DNA of 35,903 nucleotides from Bacteroidia bacterium (GTDB lineage: Bacteria > Bacteroidota > Bacteroidia > J057): assembly GCA_030731845.1 (NCBI GenBank), contig JANQTF010000315.1, forward strand, positions 1-35,903. Reading direction: 5' to 3'. The notes beneath the pieces were generated by a model, which saw only the letters and a program-made list of their open reading frames with translations, was not told the DNA's origin and made no database searches. The number at the start of each line of letters is the position of its first letter. The first letter of the stretch is position 1. Made by a program: the position numbers and the translations under genes. Shown one piece after another: positions 8,454-16,895 of this stretch.

Positions 8454-9518
8454 ATGCAATCGCCGCAAGAATACCTCAGAGGCCGTGGCGCCCAGCTCAA
8501 CACGAGCAACCCATTTTTGAAAGCCAGCTATGAGACCGGCGATACCGAAGGTCTGGATGAGCCATGGGAACACCCAGCCAAAACACAGGTGTTCATGGAG
8601 CACCCCAAAAACATCCTCAACCCTATCAAAAGTCCGGATGTGCCCGGCGATTTTTCTTTAAATCCCTATCAAGGCTGCGAGCATGGCTGCATTTACTGCT
8701 ATGCCCGCAATTCACACCAGTATGCTGGTTTTTCTGCGGGGCTGGATTTTGAAAGCAAGATCGTGGTCAAAGTGAATGCAGCCCAGAGATTAGAAGAGAC
8801 TTTTCGGCGAAAAAACTGGAAGCCCAGCCCGATCATGTTTTCTGGTAATACTGATTGCTACCAACCCCTTGAGCGCAAGTACGAGATCACCCGTCAGTGT
8901 CTGGAGGTATTCGACAAATTTTCACACCCCGTGGGGCTGATCACCAAAAATAGCCTGATTGAGCGGGATATCGACATTCTCCAGCGCCTTGCCTCGCGAG
9001 GGCTCGTGCATGTGAGGCTCACTGTGACGACACTCAACGAGGAGCTTCGACGCAACATGGAGCCCAGAACCGCCTCCGGGAGAAAACGAATGGAGACGGT
9101 TCGCAGGTTGACCGAAGCGGGAATCCCTACCGGCGTGATGCTGGGTCCTATCATTCCTGGCCTCAATCAACATGAGACCCCGGACATCTTGCAGGCCTGC
9201 GCCGATGCAGGTGCGGTGAATGCTGGTTACACCTACATCCGCCTCAATGGTGCGGTGGGAGAAATTTTCGAGAATTGGATTCGAAAGGTCTATCCAGACA
9301 GGGCGGAGAAAGTGCTTGGACAGATCAAACAGGCTCATGGAGGTCAGCTGAACGACAGTAGGTTCGGAACCCGCATGAAAGGCGAAGGAGAACTCGCAGA
9401 GGGATTTTCCAGGTTCTTCAAGTTGCTTCACAAGAAGATTTTTGCTGACAGAAGCATGCCTGCTTATAATTTAGAAGCATTTCGCCTACCTGAAGACGGG
9501 CAGCTCTCTCTTTTTTAA
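8454..9518 (+). CDS. PA0069-family radical SAM protein
   Basis: The 354-residue protein carries the radical SAM cluster motif CEHGCIYC with C75, C79 and C82, preceded by the family sequence SLNPYQGCEHGC. Upstream, NPFLKASYET and FMEHPKNILNPIKSPDVP are typical of the PA0069 family, which is distantly related to spore photoproduct lyase. The central barrel has FSGNTDCYQPLE, LITKNSLIERD and VTTLNEELRRNMEPRTAS, the latter a probable SAM-binding edge. The reaction is not established for this family; relatedness to SplB suggests nucleic-acid repair but this is not shown. It starts 42 bases after metX on the same strand and could be read from it, but functionally looks separate. Confidence 0.92.
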   Translation: MQSPQEYLRGRGAQLNTSNPFLKASYETGDTEGLDEPWEHPAKTQVFMEHPKNILNPIKSPDVPGDFSLNPYQGCEHGCIYCYARNSHQYAGFSAGLDFESKIVVKVNAAQRLEETFRRKNWKPSPIMFSGNTDCYQPLERKYEITRQCLEVFDKFSHPVGLITKNSLIERDIDILQRLASRGLVHVRLTVTTLNEELRRNMEPRTASGRKRMETVRRLTEAGIPTGVMLGPIIPGLNQHETPDILQACADAGAVNAGYTYIRLNGAVGEIFENWIRKVYPDRAEKVLGQIKQAHGGQLNDSRFGTRMKGEGELAEGFSRFFKLLHKKIFADRSMPAYNLEAFRLPEDGQLSLF

Positions 9519-9620
9519 TCAGAGCGTGCTATTGCATTCACCCATAGGGCATCCAGATTTTCACAGTTTTTCCTTTACTCATCGGTCGCCTGTGCTGCTG
9601 TTTCATTCAACCACCGATAA

Positions 9621-10472
9621 CTACTTGCTGAGCGCAAGGTCAAGGTCGATTTTCCCGAGATCAGGAAACATCCCATAGAGGCGAACAGAAATATCCCCCA
9701 CTGTGACTTTTCCATCCTTATTCATGTCGAGGCCAGAGTTTTGGCGATAGTGCAGACTTGGACGTGCGAACAGCACGTGCGACTGTGGCTTCCCTACAGC
9801 TCGTGGATACAAGACCGCTAGATAAGCATCCGTAAAGTTATCAATGGAGCCATAGCGCTCTTTGATCATGAGATAATAGGCCTCTACGAGGTGAAGTTGA
9901 CGGATAGCGCTCATGCTTTTCACGTCAGACAAATAGTAGCGGGTGCCCAGACGTTTGTTGAGGTCTTTGAGTGCTGGAGGCATGAGCTGGATCAGCCCTG
10001 TTGCGCCGCTCCCACGGTGGTTAATCGCAGCGGGATTGAGCCGCGATTCATGATACATGACGGCAAGAATCCAGGAAGGATTCACTTCGAGTCGGTGCCC
10101 CATGTTCACAAGCTCGGCACGGAAGAGGCTGTCGTTTCCAATGTAGCGATGCGATTCAGGCGGAATGACGAGATCGGCAGCAAAGTAGGCGGGCCTTATC
10201 TCTCCAATGCTACCAGGCATTAGCCGAACGATTAACACAAGCATCAGGGCAGCTGCCACTGAATAGGCCCACCATGGTCGGTAAGTGGGGATACGAATGC
10301 CTGAGAGTTTCCACCGAATGGATCTCAAGGAAAACGATGGCACCCTGGGTGACCTTGCCCAGGACCATATCCTTGCAATCGCCTTCCCTATGATAAAGAA
10401 CAGTACCAAAAGTACTTTCAATACCACTATGAGTAGGTTTCTGAGCAGGTGGAAAAAGCTTCGTTTCATCAT
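9621..10472 (-). CDS. Membrane-anchored lytic transglycosylase with EF-hand-like tail
   Basis: The product has 283 residues. Two hydrophobic segments (about 11-30 and 69-84) precede the catalytic domain, so the enzyme is probably anchored in the inner membrane facing the periplasm. The SLT goose-type lysozyme domain spans about 115-240, with the catalytic glutamate E142 in MYHESRLNPAA, followed by GATGLIQLMP and later AYLAVLYPRAVGKP. Lytic transglycosylases cleave the MurNAc-GlcNAc bond of peptidoglycan and form 1,6-anhydro ends. Residues 249-260 (DMNKDGKVTVGD) form a complete EF-hand loop with Asp, Asn, Asp, Lys, Thr and Asp at positions 1, 3, 5, 7, 9 and 12, as in dockerin. A second ATG lies one codon downstream of the chosen start. 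Confidence 0.85.
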   Translation of the reverse strand: MMKRSFFHLLRNLLIVVLKVLLVLFFIIGKAIARIWSWARSPRVPSFSLRSIRWKLSGIRIPTYRPWWAYSVAAALMLVLIVRLMPGSIGEIRPAYFAADLVIPPESHRYIGNDSLFRAELVNMGHRLEVNPSWILAVMYHESRLNPAAINHRGSGATGLIQLMPPALKDLNKRLGTRYYLSDVKSMSAIRQLHLVEAYYLMIKERYGSIDNFTDAYLAVLYPRAVGKPQSHVLFARPSLHYRQNSGLDMNKDGKVTVGDISVRLYGMFPDLGKIDLDLALSK

Positions 10473-10584
10473 CAGGGCACAACCTGGGGTAGAAATTGTT
10501 CGGGCCAGAAAGGCAGTCCAAGTATAGACGATTTTTCTCAGTGAGAGACGGAAGAATGCTAAAGATATTACAAATATTTTTGAA

Positions 10585-10635
10585 TTGCTAAAAAAAATCC
10601 AGATTAGTTGATTTTTTAGTCCATATTTTTAGCAA
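10585..10635. repeat. AT-rich overlapping inverted repeats
   Basis: TTGCTAAAAA (10585-10594) and TTTTTAGCAA (10626-10635) are exact reverse complements. Between them GATTTTTTAG can pair with the same 5' arm, so two mutually exclusive hairpins are possible. They lie in the 212-base gap between the VOC gene and the transglycosylase gene, both on the minus strand. They could serve as a terminator of the former or the promoter region of the latter. Confidence 0.4.
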
Positions 10636-10684
10636 AAAGCGGGTTTTAGGGCGATGCCACTAAAAAATTAGCACTAAGTTTTAC

Positions 10685-11083
10685 TTAGCCCCTATCCTTA
10701 GGCTCCAACAAATCCCAAAGATTGCCATACAAGTCTGCGAAGACTGCAACCGTTCCGTATTCTTCCTCCACCGGGGGCCTCACAAACACCACTCCTTTGG
10801 AGAGCATGGCGTGATAATCACGCCAAAAATCGTCGGTGTATAAAAAGAGGAATACGCGACCTCCCGTCTGATTGCCGATGCTAGCCTTCTGCTTATCATT
10901 GGCAGCCTGGGCAAGCAGCAGGCAGGTTTCTGTAGCACCGGGGGGAGCCACGAGCACCCAACGCTTCGATTCACTGAGCCGCGTATCCTCGACGAGCGTA
11001 AAAGAGAGCGTTTCTGTGTAGAAAGCGATGGCTTCGTCGTAGTCACGAACGACCAAGGCAAGATGTGCGATTCGTTGTTTCAT
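10685..11083 (-). CDS. VOC superfamily (glyoxalase/bleomycin-resistance-like) protein
   Basis: This 132-residue protein is a single vicinal-oxygen-chelate module pair. It begins RIAHLALVVRDYDEAIAFYTETLSF, the usual first beta-alpha unit with the metal-ligand position H7, and ends FADLYGNLWDLLEP, the usual last strand with D124 or E127 in the ligand position. Between them are VAPPGATETCLLL and GRVFLFLYTDDF. Family members include lactoylglutathione lyases, dioxygenases and antibiotic-binding proteins. The sequence does not allow a substrate to be named. It is monocistronic by appearance, with a hairpin terminator of the next gene lying just upstream. Confidence 0.88.
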   Translation of the reverse strand: MKQRIAHLALVVRDYDEAIAFYTETLSFTLVEDTRLSESKRWVLVAPPGATETCLLLAQAANDKQKASIGNQTGGRVFLFLYTDDFWRDYHAMLSKGVVFVRPPVEEEYGTVAVFADLYGNLWDLLEPKDRG

Positions 11084-11155
11084 GCGGAAAAATATGCCAT
11101 CTAGCCTACTGAGAGCAGTTATTTCGAAAGACGAGGGTGAATGTACGAAAACCTA

Positions 11156-11183
11156 AGCCGTCGGATCCGAAAATCCGACGGCT
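11156..11183 (-). terminator. Terminator of the 432-residue secreted-protein gene
   Basis: AGCCGTCGGA (11156-11165) pairs exactly with TCCGACGGCT (11174-11183), a 10-bp GC-rich stem extended by one further pair. On the minus strand it is followed by TAGGTTTTCG. It lies 48 bases past the stop codon at 11232. Confidence 0.75.
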
Positions 11184-11231
11184 CCTTGATTCAAAAAGGG
11201 AAACCAAGCTCTGCCTTTTCCAAAGGGAAAA

Positions 11232-12530
11232 TTAATAGAGGCTAATCCTGGTTTGCTCCTGCTGCCCATCCCAGCGAGTTCTCACCTGATAGGTGCCGGC
11301 TGGCAATGCGCCCAAATCAATGGTCCACTCATTCTGTCCCTCCCCTGCGAGTGCTTGCTCATGTAGCAATTGCCCCTGGATATTGAAGACCTGCACACTG
11401 GCTTGTTGCAAAGGAGCCTCTGGCAAAACAATTCGGACGAGGCCCTGGCTCGGGTTTGGGCTCACTGAGATTTGGCTTCCTGCAAGGCTGAGCAAGACGA
11501 GGTTGGAGTAGCGGAAACTTCCGTCGATATCGACCATTTTAAGCCGATATGCGTTGCGATCAAATGAAGAAGCTCTGCGATCCAAAAACTCATAAGTAAC
11601 CGGAGTGCTGCTGTTGCCTTCGGCCATGACCTTTCCGATGAATTCAAATGCTCCATTTTCAGTTTTTCTTTCTACCTCATAGTGGGAAAAGGATTTCTCG
11701 ACCGCTTCCCATGACAATGCCACATCGGCACCCGCTACGCTAGCGCGAAAGTCGAGCAACTCAACCGGAAGTGTGGGCGGCGTGTAGGAAATGGGGTTGG
11801 GAGCAGCTGCTGAAAAAGTTACGGGTCCACCTCCGTAGTTAGATTCTCCGGCATTAGCAGGGGTGAGAAATTGGTTGGAGAGGAATCCGCTATTTCCAAT
11901 GAGCATCGCAAAGGCTTTGATCTCGCCGCTTGTATAAGCCAAAATTCCGGCAGGAATTGCTATTTCAAAGCCTTGCGTGAGGCTACCGCCTGCCGCTGGA
12001 TTGGTTCCGATTTCGATTCCTAGTCCGAGTGCAATGCCCGATTCGAGGCTTCCAGCACCCATATAGGAGCTTGGACCGCCCCCACTTCCGGCAGTTCCAG
12101 AGAGCACATAATTGTTCCAAAAATATGTCCCGCCGAAATTCTCAATGCAAATACAAATCTCAGGCGTAAAACCAGCATCGAAGGTGGTCCCGCTGTTGAT
12201 GTTATTGATACCCTGTGGGGCAGCAGCACGTCCGAAATTACAATCGCTGTAGCCTCCGGCAGCAGCATCGACGAAGATCAAGATGGAATTCCCATCGAGC
12301 ACCTGCCCGGCAAGCCCAAAGTAGAGGTTGCTTCCATCATAATCAGCGTAGAATGCATTGAGCTGAAAATCGGCCCCAAATCCTGCTGCTGGATCGGCTG
12401 AAGCAGGCGTCCGCTGCGATAGAGGGGTTCCCCAATCTGGTTCGGTAATGTTCCCATCAACCGTGATTTGAGCTTGAGAGGAGAACATCCCCAACAGAAG
12501 ACAAAGTGAGAAAAAGTAAAATCGTTTCAT
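11232..12530 (-). CDS. Secreted protein with CBM9/DOMON-like N-terminus and T9SS type A domain
   Basis: The protein has 432 residues. The signal peptide is MKRFYFFSLCLLLGMFSSQAQ. Residues about 22-240 begin ITVDGNITEPDW and contain FYADYDGSNLYFGLAGQV followed by ILIFVDA, a pattern seen in carbohydrate-binding CBM9/DOMON-like domains. About 255-345 is a fibronectin-like module common in Bacteroidota exoproteins (LLDFRASVAG...LSWE, then YEVERK and YRLKMVDIDG). The last 80 residues are a T9SS type A domain with VSPNPSQGLV, FNIQGQLL and LPAGTYQV. It is probably exported to the cell surface. It has a clear promoter and terminator of its own. The N-terminal domain resembles that of the neighbouring 958-residue protein, so the two may be related. 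Ligand unknown. Confidence 0.88.
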   Translation of the reverse strand: MKRFYFFSLCLLLGMFSSQAQITVDGNITEPDWGTPLSQRTPASADPAAGFGADFQLNAFYADYDGSNLYFGLAGQVLDGNSILIFVDAAAGGYSDCNFGRAAAPQGINNINSGTTFDAGFTPEICICIENFGGTYFWNNYVLSGTAGSGGGPSSYMGAGSLESGIALGLGIEIGTNPAAGGSLTQGFEIAIPAGILAYTSGEIKAFAMLIGNSGFLSNQFLTPANAGESNYGGGPVTFSAAAPNPISYTPPTLPVELLDFRASVAGADVALSWEAVEKSFSHYEVERKTENGAFEFIGKVMAEGNSSTPVTYEFLDRRASSFDRNAYRLKMVDIDGSFRYSNLVLLSLAGSQISVSPNPSQGLVRIVLPEAPLQQASVQVFNIQGQLLHEQALAGEGQNEWTIDLGALPAGTYQVRTRWDGQQEQTRISLY

Positions 12531-12554
12531 TGGTAAGTAGTTGATGATTAGTCC

Positions 12555-12585
12555 TAAATATACAAAAATGGCTCACATTTTACAA
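12555..12585 (-). promoter_or_regulatory. Promoter of the 432-residue secreted-protein gene
   Basis: On the minus strand TTG (12585-12583), 20 bases, then TATATTTA (12562-12555) match the Bacteroidota promoter consensus with one mismatch in the -7 box. Transcription would start near 12549, leaving a leader of about 19 bases before the ATG at 12530. Confidence 0.6.
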
Positions 12586-12651
12586 CGATTGGAACATACG
12601 AAAATAAAAAACAAGTAAAACAAATCCAAAGAAGAACTTTGATACCTCAGG

Positions 12652-15528
12652 CTATTTGACCCAAGCTTTGATCGTTTTGGATGCTTTTCCGTCATTCACA
12701 CGGATGAGATACATTCCAGGAGCCATGTTTTCAGTGGAAATATTCATCATTTGAACATCGCTATCCCAAGCAAATTTTCCGAGATTCTTACCTGCCATAT
12801 CCCACAAAGACAACTCTGCGTCTGCCCCTTCCATGGTCCTGATCAGGGTCCAATGATGATCTGCTTGAATTAGCTTTATCCCAAAGGAATGTATGCTTAG
12901 CTCCACGATATTCGAATAGACCATTTGTCCCAATAGATTTTTCGTGCGAATGCGATACCATACCGTCCCTTGTAACAGGTCGGCATCAACAAAGGATGCG
13001 TTGGAATGGGCAGCATTGCTGACTTGCCCGATCACCTCAAAATCATCGCCCCTGCTTCTCAGAATGTCAAAATCAGTTTCAGGGGCGAATGAGGTTTCCC
13101 AATTCAGCCTGGCACTTCCATTTTCCAAGGCTGCCTCCAGATTGATCATGCTGGATTGGAGTGGATTAAAAAATCCGTCGATATTGGCCAGTGTCATGTC
13201 ACCAAATAAGCTAATGGGCATCCCCGTTATGTCGAAACTCGTGATAGATCCGCTTGGGGTAGCGGTGCCGCCTGGCCCAAGTTGCTGGAGGTTGTACCAC
13301 TGCCCTGCCCCATCGTCTTTGACTATTCGCAAGCCAGCGGCAGCGGGCACGGCATCGTCATACTCCTGATCGCTATAATCGAGGCTTACCACGAGTTGGT
13401 CATAGGTCATGGCAGGATCCGTGGAAATGAGGTTCCAGTATCTGATGTTTGAGATATTCACAATCAATTCAGGGGTGGGATTAGGCCAGGTATAGGTGCC
13501 ACTCCGATCTCCCAAAAACATCTCAGCGACATACACATTGCTGGTGGCTGCGGCCTGATCCACTTGTAGCACCATGCGGCGATAATCGCCCACATCCACG
13601 CCAAAGAAATTGGCTGATTTTCCGATAGGAAAGACCTCTGCGCTCAGAGCGGCAGTTGCCACTTCTCGCCGAAAAGGCCCGTCAATAAAACAACTGGGAT
13701 TCCCCCCGACATCGCTAACAGCGCCTGACGCATCTACCGCGCCTCCTTCCATCAGGGTGAGGTTGTGAACGGCATACTGTCCATTGGGCGCGGTCCTGTC
13801 CCGGGTCACGATATCGCCGGAGAGCATGGTAAGGGTTCCTTCGATGAGGTAGTCAATGTTGCCATACCCGGCATTGTTGTAACTCTCGAAGAGAATATCG
13901 GCTCCGGCATTGTTGTTGCCGAGGCCATTATTATTTTGGATGGTGAGGTCTTGAAAGACCACCTCTACGGGCAAGTTTGGGATGCCGACCACGGGCTCAG
14001 AGGTTTCACCGACAGAACCGCGGATGTACTGCACATCGTCGCCAATGAAGGCAAAATTGATTATCCCAGTGCCATCTCTTGTGATGAGGTTGGAGTAAAT
14101 CTCCAGGTTTTCCATCAGGTTGATGGTCAACGGAGCAGCCGTGGCCACAGGTCTGAGATAACCGACATCAGTTCCGATCAGGAGTTTGTGGAATAAAAAG
14201 GAACCCGTGGCACTTGAGCTTGTGAGATAGACGACGTTGTCTTGTCCGGGCATAAACCCACGGGTGTACACATCAACTGTAGAGCCATTTGGACCCACAA
14301 AATCCATTTTCCCGTTGTTGTCAATGGTGCATAGTTCAAATTCGATGGGGGTATTGGTGTTGGCTAGCGAGCTGGCTTGCATGACGCCGCTCATGGCAAT
14401 ATTCACATCTCCAAAGCGGTACAACCCAACCGGAAGCCCATTGCTGGGCATGATGGTCAATGTGTCGATCACCGTGAAGGTCAACCTGCGATTATCTTCA
14501 TCCCCCGCCACATCAAGCTCGGGCACGCAGTCCAACCTACCATAATTGGTGAGATTGACTTCGTTGTAAGTCTGAATGATGGCCGTGACATTCCCGCTCG
14601 TGTTGTCAGCAGGAAGCAGGGCGCTTCCTGGTCCGATGTAGATATCGCCATACAAAGAAAATATGCCACTGTTCAAGAGCACGCGATTGCAATACTCCCC
14701 GTTGTTGTAGATATAGCTATTGGAGGTGTTGTCAGTATTGTCGGGGCTGTTGTCATTTACCGTGAGGTCCCAATAGGTACCGGGATTCAGGACAAAACCA
14801 CCTGTACCAGCAGCAGAGTTATCCTGCCGATAAGCGAGGGAGGTCCACAGAAAGCTTTTGGTGGGCGTGCCATCATTGGTATTGGTGATGGAATAGTAAT
14901 AAGGAATCCAAGAGCTGAGGGGTCCAGCACCAGCCACGGCAGGATTACCGGTTGGTACCGGGCTAAATGCGCCGTTATTCCCGCCGTTATCATAAGACAG
15001 GTAGCCGGTCCAGTTGAAAGCAGCGGGCCTGCCAGCCCCAGTGATGGTTGTCCAGGGAATACGACATTCCAAGATCCCTGCACCGGCACTGAACGCAATC
15101 GAAAAGGCAGTTCCGGTACTCCAGCCGTCAGCCCCATTACTCGTTCGCCATTCGTTATAGTTGGATTTGATGAACAAGAAATAATCTGCGCGGAACGGCA
15201 ACTCCGCCTGAACCTGATCAAATCCTGGCCCCGTGAGGGAGCCATCCGTAGAATTGGTTCCATTGACTGGCACCACAGGATTGACATCAAGAAAGAGGTT
15301 GATCGCATCCACATTGGGATTCCAGCTACCTTGTACTGCTACGTAGAGGTAGGTATCATCCCAGGTCATATACCAAACATTGCCATTGCTGGTTTGCTGG
15401 TTTTGCCCATCGGAATGGACACCATATTCACCTGCGCTGAGGGTTGCATCGAGGGCAGGCGTAGAGAACTGAGCTAGCAAGGCGGCAGGAAATGCCCAAA
15501 AGGCGAATGCCAGTAAAAAAGTACGCAT
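12652..15528 (-). CDS. Large secreted protein with CBM9-like N-terminus and atypical T9SS C-terminal domain
   Basis: The product has 958 residues, with signal peptide MRTFLLAFAFWAFPAALLAQ. The N-terminal about 220 residues (LDATLSAGEYG, then VWYMTWDDTYLYVAVQGSW and INLFLDVNP) resemble CBM9/DOMON-like domains and the first domain of the adjacent secreted protein. A long middle region, about 240-790, is rich in short beta-strand patterns with Asn/Gly turns and looks like a parallel beta-helix or autotransporter-type passenger; no enzyme motif was recognised. About 800-880 is a fibronectin-like module (ARLNWETSFAPETDFDILRS). The last 75 residues resemble a T9SS domain (SLWDMAGKNLG, then MAPGMYLIRVNDG) but lack the usual PNP motif. 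Exported, function unknown. No terminator is visible before the next gene. Confidence 0.85.
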   Translation of the reverse strand: MRTFLLAFAFWAFPAALLAQFSTPALDATLSAGEYGVHSDGQNQQTSNGNVWYMTWDDTYLYVAVQGSWNPNVDAINLFLDVNPVVPVNGTNSTDGSLTGPGFDQVQAELPFRADYFLFIKSNYNEWRTSNGADGWSTGTAFSIAFSAGAGILECRIPWTTITGAGRPAAFNWTGYLSYDNGGNNGAFSPVPTGNPAVAGAGPLSSWIPYYYSITNTNDGTPTKSFLWTSLAYRQDNSAAGTGGFVLNPGTYWDLTVNDNSPDNTDNTSNSYIYNNGEYCNRVLLNSGIFSLYGDIYIGPGSALLPADNTSGNVTAIIQTYNEVNLTNYGRLDCVPELDVAGDEDNRRLTFTVIDTLTIMPSNGLPVGLYRFGDVNIAMSGVMQASSLANTNTPIEFELCTIDNNGKMDFVGPNGSTVDVYTRGFMPGQDNVVYLTSSSATGSFLFHKLLIGTDVGYLRPVATAAPLTINLMENLEIYSNLITRDGTGIINFAFIGDDVQYIRGSVGETSEPVVGIPNLPVEVVFQDLTIQNNNGLGNNNAGADILFESYNNAGYGNIDYLIEGTLTMLSGDIVTRDRTAPNGQYAVHNLTLMEGGAVDASGAVSDVGGNPSCFIDGPFRREVATAALSAEVFPIGKSANFFGVDVGDYRRMVLQVDQAAATSNVYVAEMFLGDRSGTYTWPNPTPELIVNISNIRYWNLISTDPAMTYDQLVVSLDYSDQEYDDAVPAAAGLRIVKDDGAGQWYNLQQLGPGGTATPSGSITSFDITGMPISLFGDMTLANIDGFFNPLQSSMINLEAALENGSARLNWETSFAPETDFDILRSRGDDFEVIGQVSNAAHSNASFVDADLLQGTVWYRIRTKNLLGQMVYSNIVELSIHSFGIKLIQADHHWTLIRTMEGADAELSLWDMAGKNLGKFAWDSDVQMMNISTENMAPGMYLIRVNDGKASKTIKAWVK

Positions 15529-15619
15529 AAGGTTTGTATAGTAGTTCTTTTCAAGTCTGAAAGTAACACTTTTAGCAGTTTCCGAAATGCATAAATAGCA
15601 CTAATTGATCAAGTGGTAC

Positions 15620-15651
15620 AAAAAACGGCTCACCTGTGAGGGCGAACCGTT
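15620..15651 (-). terminator. Terminator of the acyl-CoA dehydrogenase gene
   Basis: On the minus strand AACGGTTCGCC pairs with GGTGAGCCGTT (two wobble pairs) around CTCACA, followed by a run of T. This is a textbook intrinsic terminator 28 bases past the stop codon at 15679. Confidence 0.8.
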
Positions 15652-15678
15652 CGTATAAAGTCAATGTTTTGAGGCAAA

Positions 15679-16851
15679 TCAGGCCAGGATCGACCGGGCG
15701 ATAACGAGCTTCTGGATTTCGCTGGTGCCTTCGCCAATGGTACAGAGCTTGGCATCGCGATAGTACTTTTCTACCGGAAATTCTTTGATGTAGCCATAGC
15801 CGCCGAAAATTTGTACGGCTTCATTGGCGGCGTAAACCGCCGTTTCGCTGGTATGGTACTTAGCCATGGCAGAAGCTTGCGTAACTGGCAGCCCCTTATT
15901 GATCAGGTCAGCCGCCTGAAAGGTGAGCAATTCGCCAGCCACGATGCGTGTGTACATATCGGCGAGCTTGAAGGCGATTGCCTGAAACTCATAAATGGGT
16001 TTTCCAAATTGCTCGCGCTCCTGTGCGTATTGCAGCGCAGCTTCATAGGCGCCTTTGGCAATGCCGAGGGAAAGGGCAGCGATAGAGATGCGACCTCCGT
16101 CGAGAACCTTCATAGCCTGCTTGAATCCTTCGCCTTCTTTGCCGAGCATCTGAGACTTATGGACCCGGCAATCTTCAAAAATGAGTTCTGCCGTTTCGGA
16201 AGCTCTCATGCCAAGTTTGTTTTCTTTTTTTCCACTTCGGAAGCCCTGCATCCCTTTTTCAAGGATAAAGGCGCTGGAGTTATTGCGGGTATTCGGCTCG
16301 CCAGTTCGCAATACGACCACAGCCACATTCCCCGATATTCCGTGTGTAATGAAGTTTTTAGCACCGTTGATCACATAGTAGTCACCATCTTTGACGGCCA
16401 CGGTTTTCATGTTTCCGGCATCAGAGCCAGTATTGGGCTCGGTGAGGCCCCATGCACCAATCCATTCGCCGGTGGCGAGCTTGGGTAGATAATGCTCTTT
16501 TTGGGCTTCATTCCCAAATTTCAGGATATGGCCAGTACACAAAGAGTTATGTGCAGCCATTGACAATCCAATCCCGCCACATATTTTGCCTAGCTCTACG
16601 ATGGCTGTGACATATTCCATATACCCAAAACCTGCTCCGCCATATTCCTCAGGCACCGTAACTCCCAGGAGGCCCATCTCTCCTAATTCTTTGAATATTT
16701 CGATCGGGAATTCCTGTGTTTCATCGTAGTGACTCACTACGGCCTTGAGCTTGTCTTCGCCAAAGCGGCGAATCATATCAGCAATCATTTGCTGGTTTTC
16801 ATTCAATCTAAAATCGAGCTGAGGGGGCGTATCCTGCAGTATTTGGTCCAT
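15679..16851 (-). CDS. Acyl-CoA dehydrogenase
   Basis: This is a 390-residue flavoprotein from the ATG at 16851. The frame is open 48 codons upstream, but that stretch overlaps the apt gene and does not resemble the family. It oxidises acyl-CoA to trans-2-enoyl-CoA, passing electrons to ETF. Visible signatures are VPEEYGGAGFGY, the FAD/substrate motif AWGLTEPNTGSDAGNMKT (acyl-CoA dehydrogenase signature 1), QYAQEREQFGKPIYEFQAI, QIFGGYGYIKEFPVEKYYRDAK (signature 2 region) and GEGTSEIQKLVIAR near the C-terminus, whose glutamate before GTS corresponds to the catalytic base of short/medium-chain enzymes. Chain-length preference cannot be told. It starts 44 bases after apt and may be co-transcribed with it. 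Confidence 0.95.
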   Translation of the reverse strand: MDQILQDTPPQLDFRLNENQQMIADMIRRFGEDKLKAVVSHYDETQEFPIEIFKELGEMGLLGVTVPEEYGGAGFGYMEYVTAIVELGKICGGIGLSMAAHNSLCTGHILKFGNEAQKEHYLPKLATGEWIGAWGLTEPNTGSDAGNMKTVAVKDGDYYVINGAKNFITHGISGNVAVVVLRTGEPNTRNNSSAFILEKGMQGFRSGKKENKLGMRASETAELIFEDCRVHKSQMLGKEGEGFKQAMKVLDGGRISIAALSLGIAKGAYEAALQYAQEREQFGKPIYEFQAIAFKLADMYTRIVAGELLTFQAADLINKGLPVTQASAMAKYHTSETAVYAANEAVQIFGGYGYIKEFPVEKYYRDAKLCTIGEGTSEIQKLVIARSILA

Positions 16852-16895
16852 ATTAGGAATTGGGTTGAGATAAAAAACTGTGAAAGATAATAAAC

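Noticed and set aside
14377-15477. Long plus-strand open frame of 366 codons
   Set aside because: It lies entirely within the minus-strand secreted-protein gene; its translation has no family features, whereas the minus-strand frame has a signal peptide, domains and a terminal sorting-like region.
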